Of a stretch of DNA of 64,000 nt, positions 7,598-18,094 are shown piece by piece. The DNA is from Xenorhabdus beddingii (lineage in GTDB: Bacteria > Pseudomonadota > Gammaproteobacteria > Enterobacterales > Enterobacteriaceae). Made by a program: the position numbers and the translations under genes. Within the stretch, counting starts at the first letter, position 1. Each line of letters begins with the position of its first letter. The notes below the pieces were generated by a model. That model was not told where the DNA came from, did not search any database, and saw nothing but the letters and a program-made list of their open reading frames with translations. The stretch spans positions 1-64,000 of the forward strand of contig NZ_MUBK01000025.1 in assembly GCF_002127545.1 (NCBI RefSeq), read 5' to 3'.

Positions 7598-7864
7598 GGG
7601 AACTTAATTTTCCAGAGCTTACATTACAGGCCGCATTTAGATAAGTACCGGTTAGATTATCCAACAGACAAACGCTCTGACGAGATGTCTGTTAACATTA
7701 TGAGCGAGGATGGTTCCATAAAGAATTCTTATTCTTTTATTGACTCTGATACTCCCAATGAAATCAAACTGTTTACTTGCTTTATGATGCTAAAAACAAA
7801 GATTTTTCTTACTATTGGAAAAATTCACAGTGAACAACAAAATCCTCTATCATGGAAATATTGA
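7598..7864 (+). pseudogene. Possible remnant of an unknown gene
   Basis: A plus-strand frame without a good start reads HYRPHLDKYRLDYPTDKRSD, then EDGSIKNSYSFIDSDTP, and stops at 7862-7864. In a neighbouring frame an ATG at 7568 opens MNPQIFVDRIGELNFPELTL and stops after about 25 codons. Joined by one frameshift near 7630 they would form a protein of about 98 residues. The sequence is protein-like, but I cannot name it. The stretch 7865-7959 after it holds nothing that I can identify. Confidence 0.25.
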
Positions 7865-7959
7865 ATAATTAATCGCAATTAGCCCTTAAGCATACAATAA
7901 ATACCTTGCTACTTGCTCAATCGACTAACGATTAATCATATGCAAAATACATAAAGAAA

Positions 7960-8100
7960 TCATCTTGCTAGCATGAGTCTAATTTCATCAATCGCTACTT
8001 GATGGATGGCATGATAATGACTAACAGCTCCTTGCAGTTCAGTGAGCTGTTTTTCCAACTCAATAACCTTTTGTTCCAGTTCTTCAATACGTTTTTCCAT
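7960..8100 (-). CDS. Tiny coiled-coil protein, 46 aa
   Basis: The ATG at 8100 (or 8103, in tandem) follows GAGGTGA and opens MEKRIEELEQKVIELEKQLT. The heptad pattern of Ile/Leu with Glu/Lys predicts a coiled coil of about 30 residues, followed by SHYHAIHQVAIDEIRLMLAR. The design resembles SlyX-like proteins, but it is shorter, and similarity could be due to the coiled coil alone. The ribosome binding site and the clean frame argue that it is real. It reads with the phage genes. Function unknown. Confidence 0.55.
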   Translation of the reverse strand: MEKRIEELEQKVIELEKQLTELQGAVSHYHAIHQVAIDEIRLMLAR

Positions 8101-8245
8101 CATTCACCTCGTTAGTGAGTTAATAGGGTGCCGATATGGGGATTACCATATCTAATGAACCTCAAATAGTTAGGATTCAGTTGTTCGGAATAACCGAATA
8201 TGTGAAACTCATGCTAGATTTTAACATTTAATATAAAGGATTTTT

Positions 8246-8440
8246 ATGCAACAGAACGATAAAAACCCACTCAAACAAAAGTCATTTAAATTCATTCTTG
8301 CCGGTGTGATATTACTTTTTATGGCGGGTATTAGATTTATTCAATATGATGATTTTTTACTGGGTACTGTCGAAAGCTTATTGGCTATTGGGCTTGTTCT
8401 CTTTGGGCTTAAATTGAAAAAAGGCGAAAATAAAAAGTAG
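8246..8440 (+). CDS. Small membrane protein, 64 aa
   Basis: The ATG at 8246 follows AAAGGA and opens MQQNDKNPLKQKSFKFILAG. Two hydrophobic segments (about residues 16-29 and 38-55, the latter TVESLLAIGLVLFGLKL) are followed by a Lys-rich end, so both termini probably face the cytoplasm. No family is recognised. It is divergent from the small coiled-coil gene and has its own AT-rich upstream region containing the imperfect palindrome TTCGGAATAACCGAA (about 8184-8198), a possible operator. Confidence 0.5.
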   Translation: MQQNDKNPLKQKSFKFILAGVILLFMAGIRFIQYDDFLLGTVESLLAIGLVLFGLKLKKGENKK

Positions 8441-8694
8441 ACTACTAGGTTCCCTCGAATTTGGGGGAATTAAAATCCATCGAATTCATCGCACCATTCG
8501 AATTCATCTTTCATGGGGTGATCTCTTTTTCTCTGAAAATAAAATTAACTAATTGATTTACATAGCGTAGAGGGATGTCAGTATGTTGACCGAATCACCC
8601 AAGATAACACCTAATATGTTAATTTAACTACGATATTGGTGTTGACCGACCCCGTTCGGTTATCAGCGCTGAGTTGACTACGGGTAGAAATGAA
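8441..8694. other. Intergenic stretch with no supported gene
   Basis: This segment, up to the terminator at 8695, has no frame with a credible start and ribosome binding site. It repeats the short motifs GACCGA and GTTCGGTTA also seen around 8184-8198, which may be remains of phage operators. Nothing else is identifiable. Confidence 0.3.
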
Positions 8695-8720
8695 AAAGCC
8701 CCGCGAGTGCGAGGCTTGGA
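8695..8720 (-). terminator. Rho-independent terminator
   Basis: Read on the minus strand the sequence forms AAGCCTCGC-ACTC-GCGGGGCTT followed by TTTC. It would end transcription of the hypothetical gene at 8790-9263. Confidence 0.65.
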
Positions 8721-8789
8721 ATTATTCCCATATTGGGGTTTTGAACTTGTCGTACTCACCAGCAGGCTGCAAGTAACAGCAGACAACCA

Positions 8790-9263
8790 TTAAAATTGTG
8801 GATAAAAATATTTTATCTGATTGAGTGGTGGGTTTTTTTCGAGAAAACACTGCGTGGGGTTAATATTATTCGGTTGAAATTCGATTCTTATGTTCCCTTG
8901 TGGTGCAAAAACAGGCATCCCGCACCTGTTCGCTACAATCTGAGGATGACGTCTCATTCCAACCCGATCTATTGCCAGAAAAATACAATTAACGTTCACT
9001 TGATTCAACAAAGTGAATACACCCTGAGCCAGATCTTGTTCAGTAATATCATCGCATAGAAAATCATTTGTTGGTTGTGGACTTGTACGATAACCAACAT
9101 CGATAAAAACGAATACACGCCGTATCAATTGGTAATGAGTATTATCCACCAGATAGCCAATGGTCGAGCCAGCAATATAACGCAGCCACCCTAAGTTTCT
9201 TCTTCTGTGCTGAGCATAATGTAACATTATTTCATGATACGGAAGAGCTATATTCCCCGGCAT
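8790..9263 (-). CDS. Unknown protein, 157 aa
   Basis: The ATG at 9263 (MPGNIALPYHEIMLHYAQHR) has GAGGGA upstream and is preferred over the longer frame to 9293. The protein contains a hydrophobic-aromatic stretch (RRVFVFIDVGYRTSPQP), an acidic patch (DDITEQDLAQGVFTLLNQ) and VNCIFLAIDRVGMRRHP near the end. I recognise no family. It is flanked by its own terminator and by the IS10-like element, and AT-rich codon use suggests cargo acquired with the prophage. Secretion signals or membrane spans are not evident. Confidence 0.5.
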   Translation of the reverse strand: MPGNIALPYHEIMLHYAQHRRRNLGWLRYIAGSTIGYLVDNTHYQLIRRVFVFIDVGYRTSPQPTNDFLCDDITEQDLAQGVFTLLNQVNVNCIFLAIDRVGMRRHPQIVANRCGMPVFAPQGNIRIEFQPNNINPTQCFLEKNPPLNQIKYFYPQF

Positions 9264-9392
9264 TTTTCTTCCCTCATTCAGAGTCAAACCCATCTACCTT
9301 GATACACCCAAGAGCAAGAAAAATCCAGTTTAAAGAGGTGATATTTTCCGATGTTATCATTAACCCAAGAAAGCAAAAACCCCGCCGAAGCG

Positions 9393-10690
9393 CTGAGGGA
9401 TCCCCACAAATCAGCGCTAGTAAATCAAAACCATATTTTGGTAGATTTTGGCGAGGTATTTGAGTGTCTTATTAAGTACGATTTCAAATAATATTAGCGG
9501 CGAATGACGTAATACCTTCTTCGCTAATGTCAGATGAGAGATGACTCTCCTTGATTTAATACTATTTGACTGATAATTAAGATGTATTCCTTTATTTTCA
9601 GCATAAAAAACAATCAACCAAAGTACAATCGAACTCAGTGTTGCAAGAAAACTCAATACCGATAAGCGACCAGCGCCGTGGCTATAACTAACCCTCAGCC
9701 CAAACCCAAAACGTTTGCTCTTTTCATCTCTGAAATTTTGCTCTATTTGCATTCTCCTGCTGTAAAGTTTCATAACCTGACGAGGCTTAAAATCATCCAT
9801 GCTAGTAAAAATAAGCCAAGGTTCCATCGCTGCCGAACACCCATCTTTCACCTGAGATTTTCGCACCATTCGATATCGTGATTTTTTGAATTTTCTACCT
9901 TTATTGGCTCTTTTATGAAGGTAAAAATAACCATCACAACGTGCATATTCCGCTTTTGATAGTGTACCAAGCCCTAAAAATTGGGGTGTTGTCATCGCTT
10001 TTAACGCTTGCCGTTTAAACCAATGCTCACCGTATTTCTCAAGCCTTAGTTGAGTATTTCCTCGAATGCGTCCGACAAAATCCCAACCGGGCGTTTTTAT
10101 ATGTTTGAACCAGGCATTTTGAAAGCCTGCATCCGTAACAATAATAACTCTGGCTTTAGGGTTAACAGCGCGTGCTAATGTGTCAAGAAATGCGTTTTGT
10201 ATCTTTACATTTTGTTGTTCACATGACGGAACTATTTGACTTAACAAAGGGATTGAGCGCCCATCACAAATTAAACCAGCGCGGAGCACATGATGTTCTT
10301 GTGAGGGATATCCACTCCAATCAACAGCAATGACACACAATGAGAGTGATTCAGTCAGCATGGCAATAATATTACGAAAGATATCAGGAACATCCCTATG
10401 GAGAGCGTTATTACCGAGTAGTCGGTCAACGCGTTTAATTTTATGTTTGACGTGAGCGCTTCCTGGTAAAAAACGTCCAATACTGGTGAGTGTAAGAGAA
10501 GCTCCATTAATCAAAGCGACAGTGGCATCGATTAATGCATTCTGACGATATTGATGAAACGGTGCTAAAGCATCTTCAAAGAAGTTATGACATATTTCAC
10601 GTGCAGGCATAGCGGTGACCTTATTGACTTGGTGGAACAATCAGTAGATCACACAACGCTATGCCTGTCTATTTTCTGGGGATTCCTCAG
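9393..10690 (-). mobile_element. IS4-family (IS10-like) insertion sequence, complete
   Basis: The element runs from CTGAGGGATCCCCA at 9393 to the inverted TGGGGATTCCTCAG ending at 10690, about 1.3 kb, close to the IS10 length, with one transposase filling it. The inverted ends agree at nearly all outer bases. The 9-bp flanks are GCCGAAGCG on the left and CGCATAGCG on the right. They share only five positions, so there is no clean target duplication. The left flank contains half of a terminator-like sequence (AAAACCCCGCCGAAGCG), suggesting insertion at a hairpin. Confidence 0.85.
9417..10610 (-). CDS. IS4-family transposase, IS10 group
   Basis: The preferred start at 10610 gives MPAREICHNFFEDALAPFHQ, and about 397 residues follow, near the 402 of the IS10 enzyme. 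The DDE catalytic signature is visible: VDWSGYP for the first Asp, VTDAGFQ for the second, and the YREK-like block YSRRMQIEQNFRDEKS for the Glu. It cuts and joins the element's ends. The frame is intact, so the copy may be active. It separates the prophage remains from the restriction locus. Confidence 0.9.
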   Translation of the reverse strand: MPAREICHNFFEDALAPFHQYRQNALIDATVALINGASLTLTSIGRFLPGSAHVKHKIKRVDRLLGNNALHRDVPDIFRNIIAMLTESLSLCVIAVDWSGYPSQEHHVLRAGLICDGRSIPLLSQIVPSCEQQNVKIQNAFLDTLARAVNPKARVIIVTDAGFQNAWFKHIKTPGWDFVGRIRGNTQLRLEKYGEHWFKRQALKAMTTPQFLGLGTLSKAEYARCDGYFYLHKRANKGRKFKKSRYRMVRKSQVKDGCSAAMEPWLIFTSMDDFKPRQVMKLYSRRMQIEQNFRDEKSKRFGFGLRVSYSHGAGRLSVLSFLATLSSIVLWLIVFYAENKGIHLNYQSNSIKSRRVISHLTLAKKVLRHSPLILFEIVLNKTLKYLAKIYQNMVLIY

Positions 10691-10710
10691 CGCATAGCGG
10701 GTGGTTTCAT

Positions 10711-10736
10711 GTTTAAGAAGCATATGCTTCTTAAAC
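10711..10736. repeat. Perfect 26-bp palindrome
   Basis: The arm GTTTAAGAAGCAT is followed directly by its exact reverse complement, with no loop. The flanks TGGTTTCAT and ATGAAGCCA extend the symmetry with one mismatch after a three-base offset. It lies between the IS right end and the hsdR stop and has no U-tract, so a terminator is unlikely. A protein-binding or recombination site is possible. Confidence 0.8.
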
Positions 10737-10831
10737 TGGATGAAGCCATAATTGAAACCATCTAGACCCTGTACATAAGTTTTCATAATAGAGAGAGTCT
10801 CTGTATGCGATGTTTCCTTAGTAGCTTACAT

Positions 10832-13800
10832 CTATATTTTCCCACCTACACCTTTAAACTTCTCAACAAATGCAGAAATCTTCTGGAAAACAGTCTGCTT
10901 TTTCGTTCTATATTCCGGGTTAAGTGGACTTAACTTAGGTAGAGTGGAATTGAGCTCTGTGCCGTTTTCACTTGCATATTCTCGTTTTAATGATGCTGTA
11001 ATATAGCGCTTAGCCGCATCTTCATTTAATTTCTCCGAGCTAATTAACTCTTCTGCTTCACGTTTTTGTTCAGCTTGAGCAAATTTGAAAAATTCATCAA
11101 TAATACTGGCCTTGTCGATAATTTCGTCTAAGTTAGTTTGATTAATGAAATCAACAATTAAACTTTCTTTTGCTCGATTGCCAAGGCTGGAACGAATTAA
11201 ACGGCGAACTTCATCAATTAATTCTGCCTTATTTTTATTCTTTTTATTGTTTTCAAAAATCAACTCAAGAATGTAATCTAAATTAATTTCCTGCGATTTG
11301 AGCAAGTCCACTTCAAAGACGACATCATCCCAGTCAATAGTAGATTTATCTTTCTCGTTAGACGACTTTTCACGGCGTAACCAATCACGCGTATCATTAT
11401 AGGTTGAGCGATAATCTTGAATAGCACGCTCGGTTGGCATCTCAATCGCTTGCATCGCGGCGATATCTTCATCACTCAGGTAGTATTTAGCTTTAAATGC
11501 CTCAACAGCTTCTGGATTACTAATATCTACATGTTGTAGAGCCTTTAATCCTGCAAATTCATCATAGTTTTGCAGTACATTCTCCGCACGCAAATATTCA
11601 CCAAATAGTTTGGCAAAATCCTTTTTATCTTGCTCTTTAACAATATCATCAGGATTAGGAAAGCGTCTTTGTAGCTCTGTCACTACCTCTAAAAATCCGC
11701 GACGTGCTTCGCCGGTGACTAAATCAGTAAAGCCTTCCATGTATTCTTTATAGCTTTTTTCCAGCACCACGTTTTTAGTGTTTTTATCACCAAACAAAGT
11801 GATAGCGTCAACTGTAGCTTGTTCTAAATCACGGAAGGTGACGATATTGCCAAAGGTCTTCGTGGCGTCATAAATACGGTTAGTGCGTGAAAAAGCTTGC
11901 ATTAGACCGTGGTAACGCAGATTTTTATCGACAAATAAAGTATTCAATGTCGGCGCATCAAATCCTGTTAAGAACATGCCAACAACAATCAGTAAATCGA
12001 CTTCTTGATTTTTCACCCGCAGAGCAAGGTCTTTATAGTAGTTTTGGAAACCTTTACTATCTACACCAAAATTCATTTTGAACGCTGCATTATAATCATC
12101 AATGGCCGCGCTTAAAAATTCTTTGGCGCTGCTGTCCATTGAGGTGAGCTCAAAACTTTCATCAATAAGCTCACCAATAGCATCTTGCTCTTCATTAGCG
12201 GCGAAAGAGAAGATAGTGGCGACATTAAGCGGTTTTTTATTTGCTTTATTTTCTTTAGTCTCTTTTTGTAAATGCTTGAACGCTTCATAATAAGCTTTGG
12301 CGGCATCCACGCTACTGACAGCAAACATGGCATTAAACCCCTTGCCACCGGCTTGGAGACGATGTGTTTTTTGCCTGAAGTTATTTAAAATATACTGGGA
12401 AATTGCACGAATACGAACAGGATGTAAAAAAGCTTGCTTGTTTTCTGCCGCTGTTAACTTTTTCTCGTCTTGTTCGGTTTCAATGGACTTAAACTGTGGT
12501 CTTACATCGTTATAATCAACTTTAAACTTCAACACTTTTTCATCACGAATGGCATCGGTAATCACATACGAATGTAATTCTCGGCCAAATACACTACTGG
12601 TGGTATCTGCGCCTAAAGCATTTTGCGGGAAAATTGGCGTGCCCGTAAAACCAAATTGATAATACTTTTTAAATTTCTTCTTTAGGTTTTTTTGTGCTTC
12701 ACCAAACTGGCTGCGGTGTGCTTCGTCAAAAATAAACACGACTTGCTTATTGTATATTGGTAAATCGCTTTCACTTTTTATTAAGTTATTAAATTTTTGA
12801 ATGGTAGTAACAATAATTTTATTGTCATCTTTTTCAATATTCCGTTTTAGCCCTGCGGTACTCTCCGAACCATTAACGCTGTCAGGCGAAAAACGTTGAT
12901 ATTCTTTCATGGTCTGGTAATCCAGATCTTTACGATCGACCACAAAAAACACCTTATCGATAAAATCCAACTCAGTAGCCAAACGCGCCGCTTTGAAACT
13001 AGTTAAGGTTTTTCCCGACCCCGTGGTATGCCAAATGTAGCCACCACTTTCAGTATTACTCCAATTTTTAGCCTGATACGCACTTTTAATTTTCCACAAA
13101 ATACGTTCAGTAGCCGCTATTTGATAGGGGCGCATCACTAATAAAGTATTGCTAACATCAAATACAGAATAATGAATTAACACATTCAGCAAAGTATTTT
13201 TCTGAAAAAATGTGGCTGTAAAATCCTTCAACTCTTTAATCAGCGTATTATCAGATCTGGCCCAATTCATGGTGAAATCAAAACTGTTTTTATCACGCTT
13301 GGTCGTATTGGCAAAATAGCGCGTGTCTGTACCGTTTGAAATCACAAAAAGCTGTAAGTATTTAAACAGAGAGTTTTCTGTATTAAAGCTTTCTTTACTG
13401 TAACGGTGCACTTGGTTAAAGGCCTCACGGATAGCAACTCCGCGCTTTTTAAGCTCAATTTGTACCAATGGCAAACCATTAACCAAAATGGTCACATCGT
13501 ATCGATTCGCTTGCACCCCTGTTTGCTTGAATTGCTTAATGATTTGTACTTTATTACGGGCAATGTTTTTCTTATCCACGAGATAGATGTTCTCGATATG
13601 CCCATCATCAAAAACAAAGTCGTAGATATAATCGTTATGAATTTTACGCGTTTTGTCTATGCTGCTATCGTTGGGCTTATCTAAGTATTGCTCAACAAAG
13701 CGTTGCCACTCACTTTCTAAAAAATTAACATTATTCAGGATCTGCAATTGCGCCTGCACATTAGCCAACATTGTTTGGGGCGTGTTTAAGCCGGTAACAT

Positions 13801-13948
13801 ATTCATAACCTTGGCTGACTAAATCGTCGATCAATTCCCGTTCTAAATCATCTTCGCTTTGGTAGGTTTCATTTAGCTGTAATTCCTTAATGTATTTATC
13901 AAGTACGATAAAGTTTTTTGATTCAGCAACCGTTTTGTATTCGTACAT
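10832..13948 (-). CDS. hsdR: Type I restriction enzyme R subunit (type IC, EcoR124I-like)
   Basis: This is the motor and nuclease subunit of a type I restriction enzyme, which translocates DNA and cuts far from the unmethylated site. Its 1038 residues match the EcoR124I subunit as I recall it. The nuclease residues fall at Asp151, Glu165 and Lys167 (the ELKK motif), followed by a Walker A TTGSGKT with Lys313 and the DEAH box at 408-411. The gene is last in the operon hsdM-hsdS-prrC-hsdR, beginning 25 bases after prrC. All motifs seem intact, so the enzyme is probably active. Confidence 0.95.
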   Translation of the reverse strand: MYEYKTVAESKNFIVLDKYIKELQLNETYQSEDDLERELIDDLVSQGYEYVTGLNTPQTMLANVQAQLQILNNVNFLESEWQRFVEQYLDKPNDSSIDKTRKIHNDYIYDFVFDDGHIENIYLVDKKNIARNKVQIIKQFKQTGVQANRYDVTILVNGLPLVQIELKKRGVAIREAFNQVHRYSKESFNTENSLFKYLQLFVISNGTDTRYFANTTKRDKNSFDFTMNWARSDNTLIKELKDFTATFFQKNTLLNVLIHYSVFDVSNTLLVMRPYQIAATERILWKIKSAYQAKNWSNTESGGYIWHTTGSGKTLTSFKAARLATELDFIDKVFFVVDRKDLDYQTMKEYQRFSPDSVNGSESTAGLKRNIEKDDNKIIVTTIQKFNNLIKSESDLPIYNKQVVFIFDEAHRSQFGEAQKNLKKKFKKYYQFGFTGTPIFPQNALGADTTSSVFGRELHSYVITDAIRDEKVLKFKVDYNDVRPQFKSIETEQDEKKLTAAENKQAFLHPVRIRAISQYILNNFRQKTHRLQAGGKGFNAMFAVSSVDAAKAYYEAFKHLQKETKENKANKKPLNVATIFSFAANEEQDAIGELIDESFELTSMDSSAKEFLSAAIDDYNAAFKMNFGVDSKGFQNYYKDLALRVKNQEVDLLIVVGMFLTGFDAPTLNTLFVDKNLRYHGLMQAFSRTNRIYDATKTFGNIVTFRDLEQATVDAITLFGDKNTKNVVLEKSYKEYMEGFTDLVTGEARRGFLEVVTELQRRFPNPDDIVKEQDKKDFAKLFGEYLRAENVLQNYDEFAGLKALQHVDISNPEAVEAFKAKYYLSDEDIAAMQAIEMPTERAIQDYRSTYNDTRDWLRREKSSNEKDKSTIDWDDVVFEVDLLKSQEINLDYILELIFENNKKNKNKAELIDEVRRLIRSSLGNRAKESLIVDFINQTNLDEIIDKASIIDEFFKFAQAEQKREAEELISSEKLNEDAAKRYITASLKREYASENGTELNSTLPKLSPLNPEYRTKKQTVFQKISAFVEKFKGVGGKI

Positions 13949-13973
13949 ACTTCACCTATAAATTTGGTTAACG

Positions 13974-15128
13974 CTAGTCTTCTGCCTGTTGGAAGCGGTA
14001 CATAGTATTAATTTCATTAACCAGATAGCGCAAAACACGCTTGTCATCTTCCGTAAGCTCAGCGACCTCTTCACCTGCATGTTTTGAATGACTGGAGATA
14101 TTAATAATCCTGGCTTCATAAGGATTAGGTCTGCCATCATCGGTTTTTGGCAATAAATCACCCCACTTTTTATAGCCAAGAAAAGTAGAGGTTTTTTCTA
14201 ATATATTTCTTAAAAAGTTGAAGTGATACTTGCTTAATTGACCGCTTTCGATGGCTTTTTCGAGTTCTGACTTCAGATAAAGATGATATGAAAATGGTGA
14301 ATCATTAGGTTGGATTGCTAGCTGATATGTACTGTCTTCATGTTTTGTCAGCCTGTATTTCTCAAACCATTTCTTTTTATAGCTTTTATCATCACTGTTT
14401 AGCTCATTGTGTAGCACGTTATAGAAAAGAGGGTTATGCGTCGTGATGATGAATTTAACGCTAGACTCGTTAGATTTAATAAGTTGAGCAAGATGTACTG
14501 CCAACTCAATCAAATGGTTTTCATCTAACGAGCTCACAGGATCATCAATAAAGACGTATTGTAAATGATTAAACTGATCTGTTTCTCGCTCACTGGGTTC
14601 TGCAACATTCAACACGCTTATTACTTGCTCAATCAGTGTGTAAAACATACTCCAGATAAAGTTGCTTTCTTCGCCTTTTGATATTTTAACATTTTCAGTT
14701 AGTGCTTCATTGCCACGTTCGAAAGAAAATGTAACCTCCGAACCATTTTCACTAAAATGTGGAGTTAATTTTTCATCCGTATAGCGTTGAAAGTTAGCAA
14801 TGATATTCCGATCTTGCCCCTGATCTTTCAGCACCCAATCTGTAAATGAATTCGGCTGGATTTTGAGTTTAGGCTCGGTATTCTCAGATAAATCGTTATC
14901 CCAGTAAAACAAGTCCTCGGTAAAGGCGTTGTAATACAAAAAATTAGTACGCGTCAATGATAGTTCTTCATTGTTGCTACTTTCATCATTATCATTTTTA
15001 GGAGCAACAAGCTGTTTAAATTCCCGCGAAAGCCGGGTTTTACCCGTACCATTAAAGGCATAGATCAGTTGTACTTTTTTGTTGGTATCTTTTAGCTGCT
15101 GGGCTATTTCCGTTAGCGTTTTGCTCAT
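13974..15128 (-). CDS. prrC: PrrC-type anticodon nuclease
   Basis: The protein is 384 residues, against 396 for E. coli PrrC. It has an ABC-type ATPase with Walker A FNGTGKT (25-31), the [16 protein letters not shown] segment (66-80) typical of PrrC, a signature ISKGEES (149-155) and Walker [13 protein letters not shown] (191-202). The C-terminal nuclease domain keeps the three residues reported as catalytic in PrrC: Arg307 and Glu311 in LRNILEK, and His347 in SSHSKH. PrrC cleaves tRNA-Lys in the anticodon loop and is held silent by the associated type IC enzyme. A phage anti-restriction peptide (T4 Stp) releases it. Its place between hsdS and hsdR is the classic prr arrangement. Confidence 0.93.
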   Translation of the reverse strand: MSKTLTEIAQQLKDTNKKVQLIYAFNGTGKTRLSREFKQLVAPKNDNDESSNNEELSLTRTNFLYYNAFTEDLFYWDNDLSENTEPKLKIQPNSFTDWVLKDQGQDRNIIANFQRYTDEKLTPHFSENGSEVTFSFERGNEALTENVKISKGEESNFIWSMFYTLIEQVISVLNVAEPSERETDQFNHLQYVFIDDPVSSLDENHLIELAVHLAQLIKSNESSVKFIITTHNPLFYNVLHNELNSDDKSYKKKWFEKYRLTKHEDSTYQLAIQPNDSPFSYHLYLKSELEKAIESGQLSKYHFNFLRNILEKTSTFLGYKKWGDLLPKTDDGRPNPYEARIINISSHSKHAGEEVAELTEDDKRVLRYLVNEINTMYRFQQAED

Positions 15129-15129
15129 A

Positions 15130-16314
15130 TTATGCTTCTACCTCTGGTTTGGGGAAACTCAATAGCAGATCGCGATAATATTCGTATTGTTTTTGACGCA
15201 ATTCAATTTCACGCGGCAAACCTTCACTGATGGAGCTGGTTAAGGTGTCGAATTTATCTAGGATGCCGACAAGACGATTCTGTTCTTCAATGGATGGAAC
15301 TGGGATAGATATTTTTGCAAACCCATTAATCAACAATGTGTTGACTTTGGTTCGAGCAACATATTTTGCTTTCTCAGCAATAAATGGAGTTGTTTGCATA
15401 CAATAGGAAACAAATTTCGGATTCATCGCATGACGGAAAGCATAACAGTGATCATGAATAGCTACTTTTTCATTTCCGATCCACGCAACAGCTTTGCCTA
15501 CATCCTCAACTGTTTCTCCAACATCGGTTATCACAACGTCCCCCGGCTCTGCATAGCGTAAAGTCGTTGCCATTTCAGGGCTAACTTTTGAAAGCGCATG
15601 ACTGGTTGATACACCATACTGTGTATAAATTTCACCGTAGTGGATAACGCTTATACCGTGTTCCACATAATCAGCTTTAGTAAAACGTTTGCCACGAATA
15701 AATTCACCAATTTCCCCCAAAGTCTTCCACTCCACCTCACCTTCTTCAAAACTTAACAACTGGTCGCGATAATAGTTGTACTGTTTTTTGCGTGCGGTAA
15801 GTTCAGCGGTAAGCTCAGCGGTAAGCTCGGTAAAGGTGTCCAAAATGCGGACGATTTCGGTTTGAATGTCGAGGGGTGGGATGGGGATTTTCTTGTTTGA
15901 AAAATTGCTAATCCATTGACGTTTGTGATCACCGTCAACTAATTCACTAGGCAATGTATTCAACCAATAATAAATGTATTTAGATAGGGACTTAAACTCA
16001 TCTGCTGATGAAATCATTTTCATTGCTGATGATTTGGCTTTAAAATCAAAATCAACCCACTTATTTGCCGTTGTAAAATCATCAAAAATAATAACAGGAG
16101 TTTCTGACGCTTTATAAATACCATCCGTTTCATCTGTATATCCAAGGATAAAAGTCTTACCTGCTGTTAATACTGGAATTTCAAAGTCGTCACTGTAGTT
16201 AGTTGATTTAACAAGATATTTGGCCGGTTGTTCATATTTCGTTACCATACCCAAGGCCATCCATTCCACCTCAACGCCATCAAGCAGTTTTTCCATAAAG
16301 CTCATGTTGCTCAT
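15130..16314 (-). CDS. hsdS: Type I restriction specificity subunit
   Basis: HsdS determines which bipartite site the complex recognises. Two target-recognition domains (about 15-140 and 195-340) are each followed by a conserved helix ([12 protein letters not shown] and [12 protein letters not shown]). Between them [18 protein letters not shown] carries two TAEL tetrapeptides (165-172), the type IC spacer whose copy number sets the gap between half-sites. In EcoR124 two copies give a 6-base and three a 7-base spacer; this gene has the two-copy form. The start overlaps the hsdM stop as ATGA. The recognition sequence cannot be read from the protein. Confidence 0.93.
   Translation of the reverse strand: MSNMSFMEKLLDGVEVEWMALGMVTKYEQPAKYLVKSTNYSDDFEIPVLTAGKTFILGYTDETDGIYKASETPVIIFDDFTTANKWVDFDFKAKSSAMKMISSADEFKSLSKYIYYWLNTLPSELVDGDHKRQWISNFSNKKIPIPPLDIQTEIVRILDTFTELTAELTAELTARKKQYNYYRDQLLSFEEGEVEWKTLGEIGEFIRGKRFTKADYVEHGISVIHYGEIYTQYGVSTSHALSKVSPEMATTLRYAEPGDVVITDVGETVEDVGKAVAWIGNEKVAIHDHCYAFRHAMNPKFVSYCMQTTPFIAEKAKYVARTKVNTLLINGFAKISIPVPSIEEQNRLVGILDKFDTLTSSISEGLPREIELRQKQYEYYRDLLLSFPKPEVEA
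15794..15834 (-). repeat. 12-bp tandem repeat inside hsdS (TAEL units)
   Basis: The unit ACCGCTGAGCTT (minus strand) occurs in about three imperfect copies and encodes the TAEL spacer of HsdS. The length keeps frame on slippage, so copy change alters specificity rather than breaking the gene. Confidence 0.85.
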
Positions 16315-17867
16315 GCCTTATTCTCCGTGCCTTCAATCTCAGCAACAATGGCATCAATATCTGCCCGCAGCTGGTCGATTTTTTTGACGGTAGTCTTTAG
16401 TTCAGCATTGAGTTTTGTAATATCAATCTCTTCACGATTGTTTTTGGCTTCTACATAACTACTCACCGACAGATTGTAATCGTTAGCGGCGATGGCTTCA
16501 AAACTGACTGATTTTGCCAAATGTTCAATATCAGCTTTGCTATCAAACACCTGCATAATTTGTTCGATATGATTATCGGTAAGTATGTTGTTATTGGTTT
16601 CTTTTTTAAACAGAGTGCTTGCATCAATAAACTGAGTAGTGGTGTCGGTTTTGTGTTTAGACAGCACAAGAATGTTTACAGCAATGGTTGTGCCAAAAAA
16701 CAGATTGGGTGCTAATGAGATCACGGTTTCAACATAGTTGTTATCTACCAGATATTGGCGGATCTTTTGCTCAGCTCCACCGCGGTAAAAAATACCCGGG
16801 AAGCAAACAATCGCTGCGCGGCCTTTGCTGGATAAGTAACTCAATGCGTGCAGTACAAAGGCAAAGTCGGCTTTAGACTTTGGCGCTAATACACCAGCGG
16901 GAGCAAAACGTTCATCGTTGATTAGCGTTGGATCATCGCTGCCAATCCATTTCACCGAATACGGTGGATTAGAGACGATGGCATCGAACGGTTTGTCATC
17001 ACCAAAATGCGGTTCGGTTAAGGTGTTACCCAACATAATATTAAACTTGTCGTAGTTAATGTTGTGCAAAAACATATTCATACGCGCAAGGTTATAGGTG
17101 GTATGGTTAATCTCCTGACCAAAGAAACCGTCTTCAATAATGTGGGCATCGAAGTGTTTTTTGGCTTGTAACAGCAGTGAGCCCGAACCAGCGGCTGGAT
17201 CATATATTTTATTCACGCTGGTTTGCCCGTGTATGGCGAGCTGAGCGATTAGCCTGGACACGTGTTGTGGTGTAAAAAATTCACCGCCTGATTTACCTGC
17301 ATTAGCAGCGTAATTGGAGATTAAAAACTCGTAAGCATCACCAAATAGATCAATCTTGTTATTTTCAAACTGACCAAATTGAAGCCCTGCCACACCTTTT
17401 AATACAGCGGCTAAGCGGGTGTTTTTGTCTTTAACGGTATTACCTAAACGGTTACTGGTGGTGTCAAAATCGGCAAAAAGCCCCTTAATCTCGGCTTCAG
17501 ATGGGTAGCCGCTGGCTGAGCTTTCAATAGCGACAAAAATTGAATTTAAGTCTTTGTTTAAATTATCATTTTTATTAGCATTTGCGGCAATATTAGTAAA
17601 CAGCTGGCTTGGGTAAATAAAATAGCCTTTAGTTTTAATGGCATCATCTTTAATATCGTCAGTGATAACATCATCTGAAAGCTCAGCATAGTTGATACTC
17701 TCATCACCGCCTTCAATATAGTTTGCAAAGTTTTCACTTATAAAGCGATAAAACAGCGTACCTAATACATACTGTTTGAAATCCCAGCCATCAACTGAAC
17801 CTCTCACATCATTGGCAATTTGCCAGATTTGACGCTGTAGTTCGGCGCGTTGTTGGGTACTTGTCAT
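16311..17867 (-). CDS. hsdM: Type I DNA methyltransferase subunit
   Basis: HsdM adds a methyl group to adenine at the N6 position in the site chosen by HsdS, protecting host DNA. At 518 residues it is close to EcoR124I HsdM. SAM-binding motif I is DPAAGSGSL (223-231), the catalytic motif IV is NPPY (300-303), and the N-terminal helical domain begins [20 protein letters not shown]. It is first in the operon. GGAGT precedes the ATG, and the promoter should lie in the AT-rich 17868-18000 region. Confidence 0.95.
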   Translation of the reverse strand: MTSTQQRAELQRQIWQIANDVRGSVDGWDFKQYVLGTLFYRFISENFANYIEGGDESINYAELSDDVITDDIKDDAIKTKGYFIYPSQLFTNIAANANKNDNLNKDLNSIFVAIESSASGYPSEAEIKGLFADFDTTSNRLGNTVKDKNTRLAAVLKGVAGLQFGQFENNKIDLFGDAYEFLISNYAANAGKSGGEFFTPQHVSRLIAQLAIHGQTSVNKIYDPAAGSGSLLLQAKKHFDAHIIEDGFFGQEINHTTYNLARMNMFLHNINYDKFNIMLGNTLTEPHFGDDKPFDAIVSNPPYSVKWIGSDDPTLINDERFAPAGVLAPKSKADFAFVLHALSYLSSKGRAAIVCFPGIFYRGGAEQKIRQYLVDNNYVETVISLAPNLFFGTTIAVNILVLSKHKTDTTTQFIDASTLFKKETNNNILTDNHIEQIMQVFDSKADIEHLAKSVSFEAIAANDYNLSVSSYVEAKNNREEIDITKLNAELKTTVKKIDQLRADIDAIVAEIEGTENKA

Positions 17868-18094
17868 TGTGAAACTCCACTTTTAATTCGTTTTTGAATG
17901 GCCTTGGCCCATAATCAGCCCAGTATTATACCGAGTAAAGGTGTTCTAATCATTTTGAATCTGTTGTGATCAAGGACTTCCGGACACATTTTAGTCCTCT
18001 TTCCACGCCTTTCGTATTAAAAGGGAGAAATTCCCCCATTAAAGCTATGGCAGAGTAAGCGGCAAAATTTCTTATTTTGGTTTCAGCTATAAAC

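Noticed and set aside
10711-10736. Palindrome as hsd operon terminator
   Set aside because: It lies beyond the hsdR stop but has no U-tract and no loop. It is reported as a palindrome of unknown role instead.
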